Shown: positions 36,300 to 50,384, counted from the stretch's first letter. The stretch is 64,000 nt of DNA from Cepaea nemoralis (GCA_014155875.1 JACEFZ010018312.1:1-64000), one strand, 5' to 3'. Numbers and translations are program-made. The notes: a model not told the origin generated them from the letters alone.

Positions 36300-36592
36300 C
36301 TACCTGCTTTCTGTTAGCGCCGAACGTTGGGCGGCGCTTACCAAACCCAACACCCAACCATTGTGCCAATGGCTTCGGGCGGAAGAGCGCATTTGGGAGG
36401 GTACAAGCCTTACCCTGGTGCGAGGAAATGCAACCTAAAGACAAAATATCATGGCAGGGCAGACGAGGCCCTAAGCCTTGGTTGGCAGCTGGTCTAGGAT
36501 CGAAGCTCCGACAGGTGGACAGTTAGAGCAATGCTCTGCTGATCCGGCAGCTTCTGCAGCTTATCTTGTTCCAGATGTAGAGGTGTTAACTT
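36300..36592 (+). other. GC-richer unique block, unassigned
   Basis: Unlike its AT-rich surroundings, this block ('gcgccgaacgttgggcggcg', 'ggcttcgggcggaagagcgc') is GC-rich and open in one + frame (36284-36526, 80 codons). The protein resembles nothing I know and there are no clear splice sites. It may be a mobile-element remnant. Within ERI2 intron 2. Confidence 0.35.
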
Positions 36593-36670
36593 TCCTCTGG
36601 AGTGAACTAGACAGGCCGAGAGAGGGATCATGCTGCATGGGCAACACATGGTCTCTGGAGTGAACTAGAC
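36593..36670. repeat. 58-bp minisatellite (left part)
   Basis: About 1.3 units of 58 bp: 'ggccgagagagggatcatgc', 'tgcatgggcaacacatggtc', 'tctggagtgaactagaca'. It is cut by a C/A-rich element and resumes at 38137. Confidence 0.92.
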
Positions 36671-38136
36671 AAATCAAAAATCAAATCAAATCAACTTTAT
36701 TAGGGTCACAAATTGGGCGCGCAGGCCCGTTTTACATTCGGCCCTTCCAATCACTCGTCTTTCGTTCATCAAGAGCATTATTCATTTACATAGGAAGAAA
36801 AATAAACATTGTGAAATGAATGTTGTAAACATAAACAAGGCTAATTACCATGTTATGAGGCCCATCTCCCACCTATCCATACATCACCCCACCCACACAA
36901 CACCCCCACCTACCCATACACACGCGCACCAAGGGACACATACACACCCCCACCTACCGACACACATGCACACCAAGGGACACATACATACCCCACCAAC
37001 CGACCCATCCCCCTCCCGCACATCCCCCACCCACACACACTGCCCTCACCTGATCCCCCAACCAAAACACACTCGCCACCCACAAACATTCCCCCACCAA
37101 CCCACACATCCCACGCCCATCCACATACAAATCCAAACCCACACATCCTCTCCCCACCCACACCTCAAACCACCCATCCCCCAGCCACATCTCCATCGAC
37201 AACATATTCCCCACCCATGCACACAATCTCCCACCAACCTACACATCGCACATCCACTCAAACATCCCTAAACCATACACACACATCCCCACCAACTGAC
37301 ATGTCCCTGCCCCCCCCCCCCCACACACACACATCTCCCTAACCACCCATACATCCCCAATCCACTCACACACACCCCACCACCCACACATACAACTTCC
37401 ACCCACCCACACATGCCTTAACTTAATCCCCTACCACACAATCCCCCACCCGCACATCACATACACCCCCTACCACGCAATATTCCCAACCCACGCACCA
37501 CACACACACATATGTCTCACCAACACATCCCCACTTACACACCACACACATATCCCCCACCCAGATACCACACAATATTTCCACCCACACAGATACCCTT
37601 ACCCATCCACCCCACATACCCCCACTCACACACCACAAAAATCCCCCACCCACACACACATACCTCACCCACACAATATCCCCACCCAACACACCACACA
37701 CCTCTCCCCACCCACACACGCATTCACTACCCGTCCACCAACACACTCACTCACGCATACATCCTCCACTACGCACCCACCCACCCCCAACCAAACATCT
37801 CTCGATCACAATACCCCTACCCACACACATCCTCCACCCACTCACACATCCCACCCCGACACATACAACTCCCTCACCCACCTACACATCCCTAAGCCAC
37901 TCACACACCCCCACCCACACATTCCCCATCCACACACACACATCTCCCACCCACACACCCCCACATACTTCCCCCAACAACCACAATCCCCTACTCACCC
38001 ACACATATACCCCACCTATACGCACATTCCCCGCACCCATCACACACATCCCCCACACCACACACTATCCTCCACTTATACCACCACAAACATACCCTCC
38101 ACCCACACATCATTCACACATCCCCCACCAACCACA
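36671..38136 (-). mobile_element. C/A-rich-body retroelement, copy 3
   Basis: Conserved end 36671-36880 with (AAATC)n tail, 'aactttattagggtcaca' and 'ttcggcccttccaatcactc'. About 1.25 kb of C/A-rich body follows that matches copy 5 (57404-58880) block by block. It stops at 38136 where copy 5 continues, so it is 5'-truncated in its own sense. It splits a 58-bp minisatellite cleanly: the flanks are 'gaactagaca' and 'ggccgagag', with at most a 3-bp duplication. In ERI2 intron 2, antisense to the gene. Confidence 0.78.
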
Positions 38137-38350
38137 GGCCGAGAGAGGGATCATGCTGCATGGGCAACTCATGGTCTCTGGAGTAAACTAGGCAGGCCGA
38201 GAGAGGGATCATGCTGCATGGGCAACACATGGTCTCTGGAGTGAACTAGGCAGGCCGAGAGAGGGATCATGCTGCATGGCAACACATGGTCTCTGGAGTG
38301 AACTAGACAGGCCGAGAGAGGGATCATGCTGCATGGGCAACACATGATCT
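38137..38350. repeat. 58-bp minisatellite (right part)
   Basis: Nearly four more units of the 58-bp repeat seen at 36593-36670. One unit lacks a G in 'catgggcaac'. Confidence 0.92.
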
Positions 38351-38659
38351 CTATAATTTAGCCCAGGCTTTGTGCTATGGAGAGACATTTATTACACAAA
38401 TTGGCCTTATCAGTCACATTCACTACCGCCCCGGTGGTTTTATTATTATTTGTGTTTTAAGCACAAATTTACAAACTATCGTCTGTCAATACGGCAAGGT
38501 GCCAAGATTTGCGCATACACACAGAACAGCTTATCGAGTATGGTTGGTCTCCTGTTAGGGGATTTTATGGTCAGGGAAGAATGGTGATATCCTTATGGGT
38601 GCACACTATATTGCGAACAAAAGATGTGCCAAGCATGGCACTCTGATATACCACAGGTA
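38351..38659. other. unique intronic sequence
   Basis: Non-repetitive part of ERI2 intron 2 leading into the 30-bp array ('gtgagatatcaggg' begins at about 38669). No gene seen. Confidence 0.5.
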
Positions 38660-41600
38660 ACTTCTTGCTAGTGTGAGATATCAGGGAACAGCATATACAC
38701 AAGTGAGATGTCAGGGAACATCATATACACCAGTGAGATGTCAGGGAACATCATATACATCAGTGAGATGTCAGGGAACAGCATATACATCAGTGAGATA
38801 TCAGGGAACAGCATATACACAAGTGAGATGTCAGGGAACATCATATACATCAGTGAGATGTCAGGGAACAGCATATACATCAGTGAGATATCAGGGAACA
38901 GCATATACACAAGTGAGATGTCAGGGAACATCATATACATCAGTGAGATGTCAGGGAACAGCATATACACCAGTGAGATGTCAGGGAACAGCATATACAT
39001 CAGTGGGATGTCCGGGATCATCATATATACCAGTGATATGTCAGGGAACAGCATTTACACCAGTGGGATGTCAGGGAACATCATATACACAAGTGGGATG
39101 TCAGGGAACATCATATACATCAGTGAGATGTCAGGGAACAGCATATACACAAGTGGGATGTCAGGGATCATCATAGATACCAGTGGGATGTCATCAAACA
39201 GCATATACACAAGTGAGATGTCAGGGAACCACATATACACCAGTGAGATGTCAGGGAACAGCATATATGCAAGTGAGATGTCAGGGAACAGCATATATAA
39301 AAGTGAGATGTCAGGGAACAGCATATACACCAGTGAGATGTCAGGAAACAGCATATATACAAGTGAGATGTCAGGGAACAGCATATATACATGTGAGATG
39401 TCAGGGAACAGCATATATACATGTGAGATGTCAGGGAACAGCATATATACATGTGAGATGTCAGGGAACAGTATATATACAAGTGAGATGTCAGGGAACA
39501 GCATATATACAAGTGAGATGTCAGGGAACAGCATATACACAAGTGAGATGTCAGGGAACAGCATATATACATGTGAGATGTCAGGGAACAGCATATACAC
39601 CAGTGAGATATCATGGAACAGCATATATACATGTGAGATGTCAGGGAACAGCATATATACAAGTGAGATGTCAGGGAACAGCATATATATAAGTGAGATG
39701 TCAGGGAACAGCATATACACCAGTGAGATGTCAGGGAACAGCATATATACCAGTGAGATGTCAGGGAACAGCATATATACAAGTGAGATGTCAGGGAACA
39801 ACATATACACAAGTGAGATGTCAGGGAACAGCATATACACCAGTGAGATGTCAGGGAACAGCATATATACCAGTGAGATGTCAGGGAACAGCATATATAC
39901 AAGTGAGATGTCAGGGAACAGTATATATACCAGTGAGATGTCAGGGAACAGCATATACACAAGTGAGATGTCAGGCAACAGCATATACACAAGTGAGATG
40001 TCAGGCAACAGCATATATACAAGTGAGATGTCTGGGAACAGCATATACACCAGTGAGATGTCAGGGAACAGCATATATACCAGTGAGATGTCAGGGAACA
40101 GCATATACACCAGTGAGATGTCAGGGAACAGCATATACACAAGTGAGATGTCAGGGAACAGCATATACACAAGTGAGATGTCAGGGAACAGCATATACAC
40201 AAGTGAGATGTCAGGGAACAGCATATATGCAAGTGAGATGTCAGGGAACAGCATATACATCAGTGAGATGTCAGGGAACAGCATATACATCAGTGAGATG
40301 TCAGGGAACAGCATATATACATGTGAGATGTCAGGGAATAGCATATATACAAGTGAGATGTCAGGGAACAGTATATATACATGTGAGATGTCAGGGAACA
40401 GCATATATACAAGTGAGATGTCAGGGAACAGCATATACACCAGTGAGATGTCAGGGAACAGCATATAAACAAGTGAGATGTCAGGGAACAGCATATAAAC
40501 AAGTGAGATGTCAGGGAACAGCATATATACAAGTGAGATGTCAGGGAACAGCATATACACCAGTGAGATGTCAGGGAACAGTGTATATGCATGTGAGATG
40601 TCAGGGAACAGCATATACACCAGTGAGATGTCAGGGAACAGCATATATACAAGGTGAGATGTCAGGGAACAGGTATATATACCAGTGAGATATCAGGGAA
40701 CAGCATATATACATGTGAGATGTCAGGGAACAGCATATATACATGTGAGATGTCAGGGAACAGCATATACACCAGTGAGATATCATGGAACAGCATATAT
40801 ACATGTGAGATGTCAGGGAACAGCATATATACAAGTGAGATGTCAGGGAACAGCATATATACAAGTGAGATGTCAGGGAACAGCATATACACAAGTGAGA
40901 TGTCAGGGAACAGCATATACACCAGTGAGATGTCAGGGAACAGCATATATACCAGTGAGATGTCAGGGAACAGCATATATACCAGTGAGATGTCAGGGAA
41001 CAGCATATACACAAGTGAGATGTCAGGGAACATCATATACACCAGTGAGATATCAGGGAACAGCATATATACATGTGAGATGTCAGGGGAACAGCATATA
41101 CACCAGTGAGATGTCAGGGAACAGCATTTATACCAATGAGATGTCAGGGAACAGCATATACACCAGTGAGATGTCAGGGAACAGCATACATACATGTGAG
41201 ATGTCAGGGAACAGCATATATACCAGTGAGATGTCAGGGAACAGCATATATACAAGTGAGATGTCAGGGAACAGCATATATACATGTGAGATGTCAGGGA
41301 ACAGCATATATACAAGTGAGATGTCAGGGAACAGCATATATACAAGTGAGATGTCATGGAACAGCATATATACAAGTGAGATGTCAGGGAACAGCATATA
41401 TACAAGTGAGATGTCAGGGAACAGCATATATACAAGTGAGATGTCAGGGAACAGCATAAATACATGTGAGATGTCAGGGAACAGTATATATACATGTGAG
41501 ATGTCAGGGAACAGCATATATACAAGTGAGATGTCAGGGAACAGCATATACACAAGTGAGATGTCAGGGAACAGCATATATACATGTGAGATGTCAGGGA

Positions 41601-44600
41601 ACAGCATACACACCAGTGAGATATCATGGAACAGCATATATACATGTGAGATGTCAGGGAACAGCATATATACAAGTGAGATGTCAGGGAACAGCATATA
41701 TATAAGTGAGATGTCAGGGAACAGCATATACACAAGTGAGATGTCAGGGAACAGCATATACACCAGTGAGATGTCAGGGAACAGCATATATACCAGTGAG
41801 ATGTCAGGGAACAGCATATATACAAGTGAGATGTCAGGGAACAACATATACACAAGTGAGATGTCAGGGAACAGCATATACACCAGTGAGATGTCAGGGA
41901 ACAGCATATATACCAGTGAGATGTCAGGGAACAGCATATATACAAGTGAGATGTCAGTGAACAGTATATATACCAGTGAGATGTCAGGGAACAGCATATA
42001 CACAAGTGAGATGTCAGGCAACAGCATATACACAAGTGAGATGTCAGGCAACACCATATATACAAGTGAGATGTCTGGGAACAGCATATACACCAGTGAG
42101 ATGTCAGGGAACAGCATTTATACCAGTGAGATGTCAGGGAACAGCATATACACCAGTGAGATGTCAGGGAACAGCATATATACCAGTGAGATGTCAGGGA
42201 ACAGCATATACACCAGTGAGATGTCAGGGAACAGCATATATACCAGTGAGATGTCAGGGAACAGCATATACACAAGTGAGATGTCAGGGAACAGCATATA
42301 TACATGTGAGATGTCAGGGAACAGCATATACACCAGTGAGATATCATGGAACAGCATATATACATGTGAGATGTCAGGGAACAGCATATATACAAGTGAG
42401 ATGTCAGGGAACAGCATATATATAAGTGAGATGTCAGGGAACAGCATATACACAAGTGAGATGTCAGGGAACAGCATATACACAAGTGAGATGTCAGGGA
42501 ACCAGCATATATACCAGTGAGATGTCAGGGAACAGCATATATACAAGTGAGATGTCAGGGAACAACATATACACAAGTGAGATGTCAGGGAACAGCATAT
42601 ACACCAGTGAGATGTCAGGGAACAGCATATATACCAGTGAGATGTCAGGGAACAGCATATACATCAGTGAGATGTCAGGGAACAGCATATATACAGTGAG
42701 ATGTCAGGAACAGCATATACTACAAGTGAGATGTCAGGGAACAGTATATATACATGTGAGATGTCAGGGAACAGCATATATACAAGTGAGATGTCAGGGA
42801 ACAGCATATACACCAGTGAGATGTCAGGGAACAGCATATAAACAAGTGAGATGTCAGGGAACAGCATATAAACAAGTGAGATGTCAGGGAACAGCATATA
42901 TACAAGTGAGATGTCAGGGAACAGCATATACACCAGTGAGATGTCAGGGAACAGCATATATACCAGTGAGATGTCAGGGAACAGCATATATACCAGTGAG
43001 ATGTCAGGGAACAGCATATACACAAGTGAGATGTCAGGCAACAGCATATATACAAGTGAGATGTCTGGGAACAGCATATACACCAGTGAGATGTCAGGGA
43101 ACAGCATATATACCAGTGAGATGTCAGGGAACAGCATATACACCAGTGAGATGTCAGGGAACAGCATATACACCAGTGAGATGTCAGGGAACAGCATATA
43201 TACAAGTGAGATGTCCGGGAACAGCATATACACAAGGTGAGATGTCAGGGAACAGCATATATACAAGTGAGATGTCAGGGAACAGCATATACATCAGTGA
43301 GATGTCAGGGAACAGCATATACATCAGTGAGATGTCAGGGAACAGCATATATACCTGTGAGATGTCAGGGAATAGCATATATACAAGTGAGATGTCAGGG
43401 AACAGTAATATACATGTGAGATGTCAGGGAACATCATATATACAAGTGAGATGTCAGGGAACAGCATATACACCAGTGAGATGTCAGGGAACAGCATATA
43501 AACAAGTGAGATGTCAGGGAACAGCATATATACAAGTGAGATGTCAGGGAACAGCATATATACAAGTGAGATGTCAGGGAACAGCATATACACCAGTGAG
43601 ATGTCAGGGAACAGTGTATATGCATGTGAGATGTCAGGGAACAGCATATACACCAGTGAGATATTAGGGAACAGCATATATACAAGTGAGATGTCAGGGA
43701 ACAGCATATACACCAGTGAGATGTCAGGGAACAGCATATATACCAATGAGATGTCAGGGAACAGCATATACACCAGTGAGATGTCAGGGAACAGCATACA
43801 TACATGTGAGATGTCAGGGAACAGCATATATACCAGTGGGATGTCAGGGAACAGCATTTATACAAGTGAGATGTCAGGGAACAGCATATATACATGTGAG
43901 ATGTCAGGGAACAGCATATATACAAGTGAGATGTCAGGGAACAGCATATATACAAGTGAGATGTCATGGAACAGCATATATACAAGTGAGATGTCAGGGA
44001 ACAGCATATATACAAGTGAGATGTCAGGGAACAGCATATATACAAGTGAGATGTCAGGGAACAGCATATATACATGTGAGATGTCAGGGAACAGTATATA
44101 TACATGTGAGATGTCAGGGAACAGCATATATACAAGTGAGATGTCAGGGAACAGCATATACACCAGTGAGATGTCAGGGAACAGCATATATACATGTGAG
44201 ATGTCAGGGAACAGCATATATGCAAGTGAGATGTCAGGGAACAGTATATATACATGTGAGATGTCAGGGAACAGCATATATACAAGTGAGATGTCAGGGA
44301 ACAGCATATACACCAGTGAGATGTCAGGGAACAGCATATATACCAGTGAGATGTCAGGGAACAGCATATATACAAGTGAGATGTCAGGGAACAACATATA
44401 TACCAGTGAAAATGTCAGGGAACAGTATATACACATGTGAGATGTCAGGGAACAGCATATATACAAGTGAGATGTCAGGGAACAGCATATACAGCAGTGA
44501 GAAGGTCAGGGAACAGCATATATACAAGTGAGATGTCAGGGAACAGCATTTATACAAGTGAGATGTCAGGGAACAGCATATATACAAGTGAGATGTCAGG

Positions 44601-47600
44601 GAACAGCATATATACAAGTGAGATGTCAGGGGAACAGTATATATACAGTGAGATGTCAGGGAACAGCATATATACAAGTGAGATGTCAGGGAACAGTATA
44701 TATACATGTGAGATGTCAGTGAACAGCATATATACAAGTGAGATGTCAGGGAACAGCATATTACACCAGTGAGATGTCAGGGAACAGCATATATACAAGT
44801 GAGGATTCAGGGAACAGCATATACACCAGTGAGATGTCAGGGAACAGCATATATACATGTGAGATGTCAGGAACAGCATATATGCAAGTGAGATGTCAGG
44901 GAACAGTATATATACATGTGAGATGTCAGGGAACAGCATATATACAAGTGAGTATGTCAGGGAACAGCATATACACCAGTGAGATGTCAGGGAACAGCAT
45001 ATATACCATTGAGATGTCAGGGAACAGCATATATACAAGTGAGATGTCAGGGAACCAACATATATACCAGTGAGATGTCAGGGAACAGTATATATACATG
45101 TGAGATGTCAGGGAACAGCATATATACAAGTGAGATGTCAGGGGAACAGCATATACATCAGTGAGAAGTCAGGGAACAGCATATATACAAGTTGAGATGT
45201 CAGGGAAACAGCATATTATACAAGTGAGATGTCAGGGAACAGCATATATACAAGTGAGATGTCAGGGAACAACATATACACAGTGAGATGTCAGGGAACA
45301 GCATATACACCAGTGACATGTCAGGGAACAGCATATATACAAGTGAGATGTCAGGGAACAGCATATATACAAGTGAGATGTCAGGGAACAGTATATATAC
45401 CAGTGAGATGTCAGGGAACAGCATATACACAAGTGAGATGTCAGGCAACAGCATATAACAAGTGAGATGTCAGGGAACAGCATATATACAAGTGAGATGT
45501 CAGGGAACAGCATATACACAGTGAGATGTCAGGGAACAGCATATATACCAGTGAGATGTCAGGGAACAGCATATACGACATGTGAGATGTCAGGGAACAG
45601 CATATACACAAGTGAGATGTCAGGGAACAGCATATACACAAGTGAGATGCCAGGGAACAGCATATACCAAGTGAGATGTCAGGAACAGCATATATGCAAG
45701 TGAGATGTCAGGGAACAGCATATACTCAGTGAGATGTCAGGGAACAGCATATACATCAGTGAGATGTCAGGGAACAGCATATATACAAGTGAGATGTCAG
45801 GGAACAGCATATATACAGTGAGATGTCAGGGAACAGCATATATACAGTGAGCATGTCAGGGAACAGCATATATACAAGTGAGATGTCAGGGAACAGCATA
45901 TACACAGTGAGATGTCAGGGAACAGCATATAACACAGTGAGATGTCAGGGAACAGCATATAAACAAGTGAGATGTCAGGGAACAGCATATATACAAGTGA
46001 GATGTCAGGAACAGCATATATACCAGTGAGATGTCAGGGAACAGTGTATATAGACATGTGAGATGTCAGGGAACAGCATATATACATGTGAGATGTCAGG
46101 GAACAGCATATACCAGTGAGATGTCAGGGAACAGCATATATACCAGTGAGATCTCAGGGAACAGCATATACACAAGTGAGATGTCAGGCAACAGCATATA
46201 TACAAGTGAGATGTCTGGGAACAGCATATACACCAGTGAGATGTCAGGGAACAGCATATATACCAGTGAGATGTCAGGGAACAGCATATACACCAGTGAG
46301 ATGTCAGGGAACAGCATATACACCAGTGAGATGTCAGGGAACAGCATATATACAAGTGAGATGTCCGGGAACAGCATATACACAAGTGAGATGTCAGGGA
46401 ACAGCATATATACAAGTGAGATGTCAGGGAACAGCATATACATCAGTGAGATGTCAGGGAACAGCATATACATCAGTGAGATGTCAGGGAACAGCATATA
46501 TACCTGTGAGATGTCAGGGAATAGCATATATACAAGTGAGATGTCAGGGAACAGTATATATACATGTGAGATGTCAGGGAACAGCATATATACAAGTGAG
46601 ATGTCAGGGAACAGCATATACACCAGTGAGATGTCAGGGAACAGCATATAAACAAGTGAGATGTCAGGGAACAGCATATATACAAGTGAGATGTCAGGGA
46701 ACAGCATATATACAAGTGAGATGTCAGGGAACAGCATATACACCAGTGAGATGTCAGGGAACAGTGTATATGCATGTGAGATGTCAGGGAACAGCATATA
46801 CACCAGTGAGATATTAGGGAACAGCATATATACAAGTGAGATGTCAGGGAACAGTGTATATATACCAGTGAGATATCAGGGAACAGCATATATACATGTG
46901 AGATGTCAGGGAACAGCATATATACATGTGAGATGTCAGGGAACAGCATATACACCAGTGAGATATCATGGAACAGCATATATACATGTGAGATGTCAGG
47001 GAACAGCATATATAAAAAGTGAGATGTCAGGGAACAGCATATATACAAGTGAGATGTCAGGGAACAGCATATACACAAGTGAGATGTCAGGGAACAGCAT
47101 ATACACCAGTGAGATGTCAGGGAACAGCATATATACCAGTGAGATGTCAGGGAACAGCATATATACCAGTGAGATGTCAGGGAACAGCATATACACAAGT
47201 GAGATGTCAGGGAACATCATATACACCAGTGAGATATCAGGGAACAGCACATATACATGTGAGATGTCAGGGAACAGCATATACACCAGTGAGATGTCAG
47301 GGAACAGCATATATACCAATGAGATGTCAGGGAACAGCATATACACCAGTGAGATGTCAGGGAACAGCATACATACATGTGAGATGTCAGGGAACAGCAT
47401 ATATACCAGTGGGATGTCAGGGAACAGCATTTATACAAGTGAGATGTCAGGGAACAGCATATATACATGTGAGATGTCAGGGAACAGCATATATACAAGT
47501 GAGATATCAGGGAACAGCATATATACAAGTGAGATGTCATGGAACAGCATATATACAAGTGAGATGTCAGGGAACAGCATATATACAAGTGAGATGTCAG

Positions 47601-49205
47601 GGAACAGCATATATACAAGTGAGATGTCATGGAACAGCATATATACAAGTGAGATGTCAGGGAACAGCATATATACAAGTGAGATGTCAGGGAACAGCAT
47701 ATATACAAGTGAGATGTCAGGGAACAGCATATACACCAGTGAGATGTCAGGGAACAGCATATATACATGTGAGATGTCAGGGAACAGCATATATGCAAGT
47801 GAGATGTCAGGGAACAGTATATATACATGTGAGATGTTAGGGAACAGCATATATACAAGTGAGATGTCAGGGAACAGCATATACACCAGTGAGATGTCAG
47901 GGAACAGCATATATACCAGTGAGATGTCAGGGAACAGCATATATACAAGTGAGATGTCAGGGAACAACATATATACCAGTGAGATGTCAGGGAACAGTAT
48001 ATACACATGTGAGATGTCAGGGAACAGCATATATACAAGTGAGATGTCAGGGAACAGCATATACATCAGTGAGAAGTCAGGGAACAGCATATATACAAGT
48101 GAGATGTCAGGGAACAGCATTTATACAAGTGAGATGTCAGGGAACAGCATATATACAAGTGAGATGTCAGGGAACAGCATATATACAAGTGAGATGTCAG
48201 GGAACAGTATATATACATGTGAGATGTCAGGGAACAGCATATATACAAGTGAGATGTCAGGGAACAGTATATATACATGTGAGATGTCAGTGAACAGCAT
48301 ATATACAAGTGAGATGTCAGGGAACAGCATATACACCAGTGAGATGTCAGGGAACAGCATATATACAAGTGAGATGTCAGGGAACAGCATATACACCAGT
48401 GAGATGTCAGGGAACAGCATATATACATGTGAGATGTCAGGGAACAGCATATATGCAAGTGAGATGTCAGGGAACAGTATATATACATGTGAGATGTCAG
48501 GGAACAGCATATATACAAGTGAGATGTCAGGGAACAGCATATACACCAGTGAGATGTCAGGGAACAGCATATATACCAGTGAGATGTCAGGGAACAGCAT
48601 ATATACAAGTGAGATGTCAGGGAACAACATATATACCAGTGAGATGTCAGGGAACAGTATATATACATGTGAGATGTCAGGGAACAGCATATATACAAGT
48701 GAGATGTCAGGGAACAGCATATACATCAGTGAGAAGTCAGGGAACAGCATATATACAAGTGAGATGTCAGGGAACAGCATTTATACAAGTGAGATGTCAG
48801 GGAACAGCATATATACAAGTGAGATGTCAGGGAACAGCATATATACAAGTGAGATGTCAGGGAACAGTATATATACATGTGAGATGTCAGGGAACAGCAT
48901 ATATACAAGTGTGATGTCAGGGAACAGTATATATACATGTGAGATGTCAGGGAACAGCATATATACAAGTGAGATGTCAGGGAACAGCATATACACCAGT
49001 GAGATGTCAGGGAACAGCATATATACAAGTGAGAAGTCAGGGAACAGCATATATACAAGTGAGATGTCAGGGAACAGTATATATACATGTGAGATGTCAG
49101 GGAACAGCATATATACAAGTAAGATGTCAGGGAACAGCATATACATCAGTGAGAAGTCAGGGAACAGCATATATACAAGTGAGATGTCGGGGAACAGCAT
49201 GAACA
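38660..49205. repeat. giant 30-bp minisatellite in ERI2 intron 2
   Basis: About 350 tandem copies of a 30-bp unit ('agtgagatgtcagggaacag' + 'catatacacc/catatatacaa'). The period is a multiple of three and the unit has no stop in several frames. Uninterrupted frames of up to 871 codons (MSGNSIYTSE repeats on +, LFPDISLVYM and ICCSLTSHWY repeats on -) are therefore expected by construction. Variant units occur in ordered blocks: a 90-bp period near 38700-38930, a 660-bp period at 47760-49080, and a block at 43020-43690 that recurs 3150 bp later. Most units are exactly 30 bp, but 44400-46110 is full of 29- and 31-bp units. Intronic and not coding in my model. Confidence 0.96.
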
Positions 49206-49448
49206 TACAAGCGAGTGCTCATGACTCTACCCATGCACAGCCGACTGTCAGCTTGGCTAGCGCACCCACCTGCTAGGTTAATTTATCTTGACGGGAACAC
49301 CAGCAAACTGCTCCAGTCGGCAGTCAGTCATATTATCATTATGTGTCCGGTCCGTGATAGTCGTGTGGAATATCAAATGATTGTGATGGAACGCTTTGGA
49401 TCATACCAGAATAAATCTATCATTCTACAATAAAGATGGAATAAAGGA
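49206..49448. other. unique intronic sequence
   Basis: Non-repetitive sequence between the 30-bp array and a C/A-rich element. The frame of the array runs on for about 24 codons before a stop. No gene seen. Confidence 0.5.
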
Positions 49449-49842
49449 ACAAACGAACGAACAGACTTTATTTTCAAAGGGTAACAAATTGGGCACACAG
49501 GCCCGTCTTACATTCGGTCCTTCCAATCACTCATCTTTCGTTCATCAATAGTGCATAGGAAAAAACATTGTCAAATGGATTTTGTAAACAATGTTATGAG
49601 ACACATCCACCACCTACCCACACATCCCCCATTCACCCCACATGCCCCACCCAACCACACATACAACCCAGACACACATACATTCCCCCACCCATCCACT
49701 ATATCCCCACACCTACACATCTCCCCACCCACACACACCTCCCACCCACCACACATCCCATCCACCCACACCCCAAGCACACATACATTCCCCAACCCAC
49801 ACATCCCCCACCCACCTATACACATCTCCCCACCCACTCACA
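49449..49842 (-). mobile_element. C/A-rich-body retroelement, copy 4 (short)
   Basis: Conserved end at 49449-49610 of the same subtype as copy 1: 'cgaacgaacagactttatt' gives an (ACGA)-type tail on the + strand, followed by 'ttcaaagggtaacaaattgg' and 'aatcactcatctttcg'. Only about 230 bp of C/A-rich body follows, so it is strongly 5'-truncated in its own sense. In ERI2 intron 2. Confidence 0.75.
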
Positions 49843-50089
49843 AGGAGGAATGAGCAGATAGACAAGCAAAACTTTATGCTCAGCATTTAGAATTTTATGA
49901 TGCAAAATTACGCTAGTAGAACAAAGCAACCACAGTCTGTTTCTACAGCGAGCGTATAATTGCAAATTTGACAGGATTTCTCTTCACCAGTGAAGGGAGC
50001 TGTAAGGTTGTAATGACAAGTTGAAACAGTTTGGCATCAAACAAAGTGCTGACACATATTCCCCAGTTCACATGTCACCACCAGGCAGG
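49843..50089. other. unique intronic sequence
   Basis: No gene or repeat recognised. AT-rich part of ERI2 intron 2. Confidence 0.45.
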
Positions 50090-50378
50090 TCAGCATGGTC
50101 AACTGGATAAGAACATGTTCTTAAACATCCAGTATGCTGAAGTCAGCAGAAGGGGTTCAACCCCTAAACCGGACAGTTGGATAACAATATTGACCCGTCG
50201 TCCTTTACTTGGGGATGTAAATTACAATTACCTCTGAAGTCGGAGTGGGTTCGCCTGATGGCGAGGGACACTATTAATAGGTAAAAGCTAATCCACACGC
50301 AAAATTCAGTCCACTACTGGAAGTAGTGTGTATGGACTACGCTTGAGTTCATAGCGAACGGGGCAAAAACAAACAACA
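50090..50378 (+). mobile_element. tRNA-derived SINE, second copy
   Basis: Same family as 32769-33065: head 'gtcagcatggtcaactgg', B box 'ggttcaacccc', body 'acctctgaagtcggagtggg' and 3' part 'ctaatccacacgcaaaattc'. It differs by substitutions and small indels. Target duplication not clear. Confidence 0.82.
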
Positions 50379-50384
50379 GCAACA

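Noticed and set aside
38660..49205. Very long reading frames (up to 871 codons) suggesting a giant repetitive protein
   Set aside because: The unit is 30 bp without stops in several frames, so long frames appear on both strands and in more than one frame at once. The array lies between two ERI2 exons and frames break in the indel-rich block.
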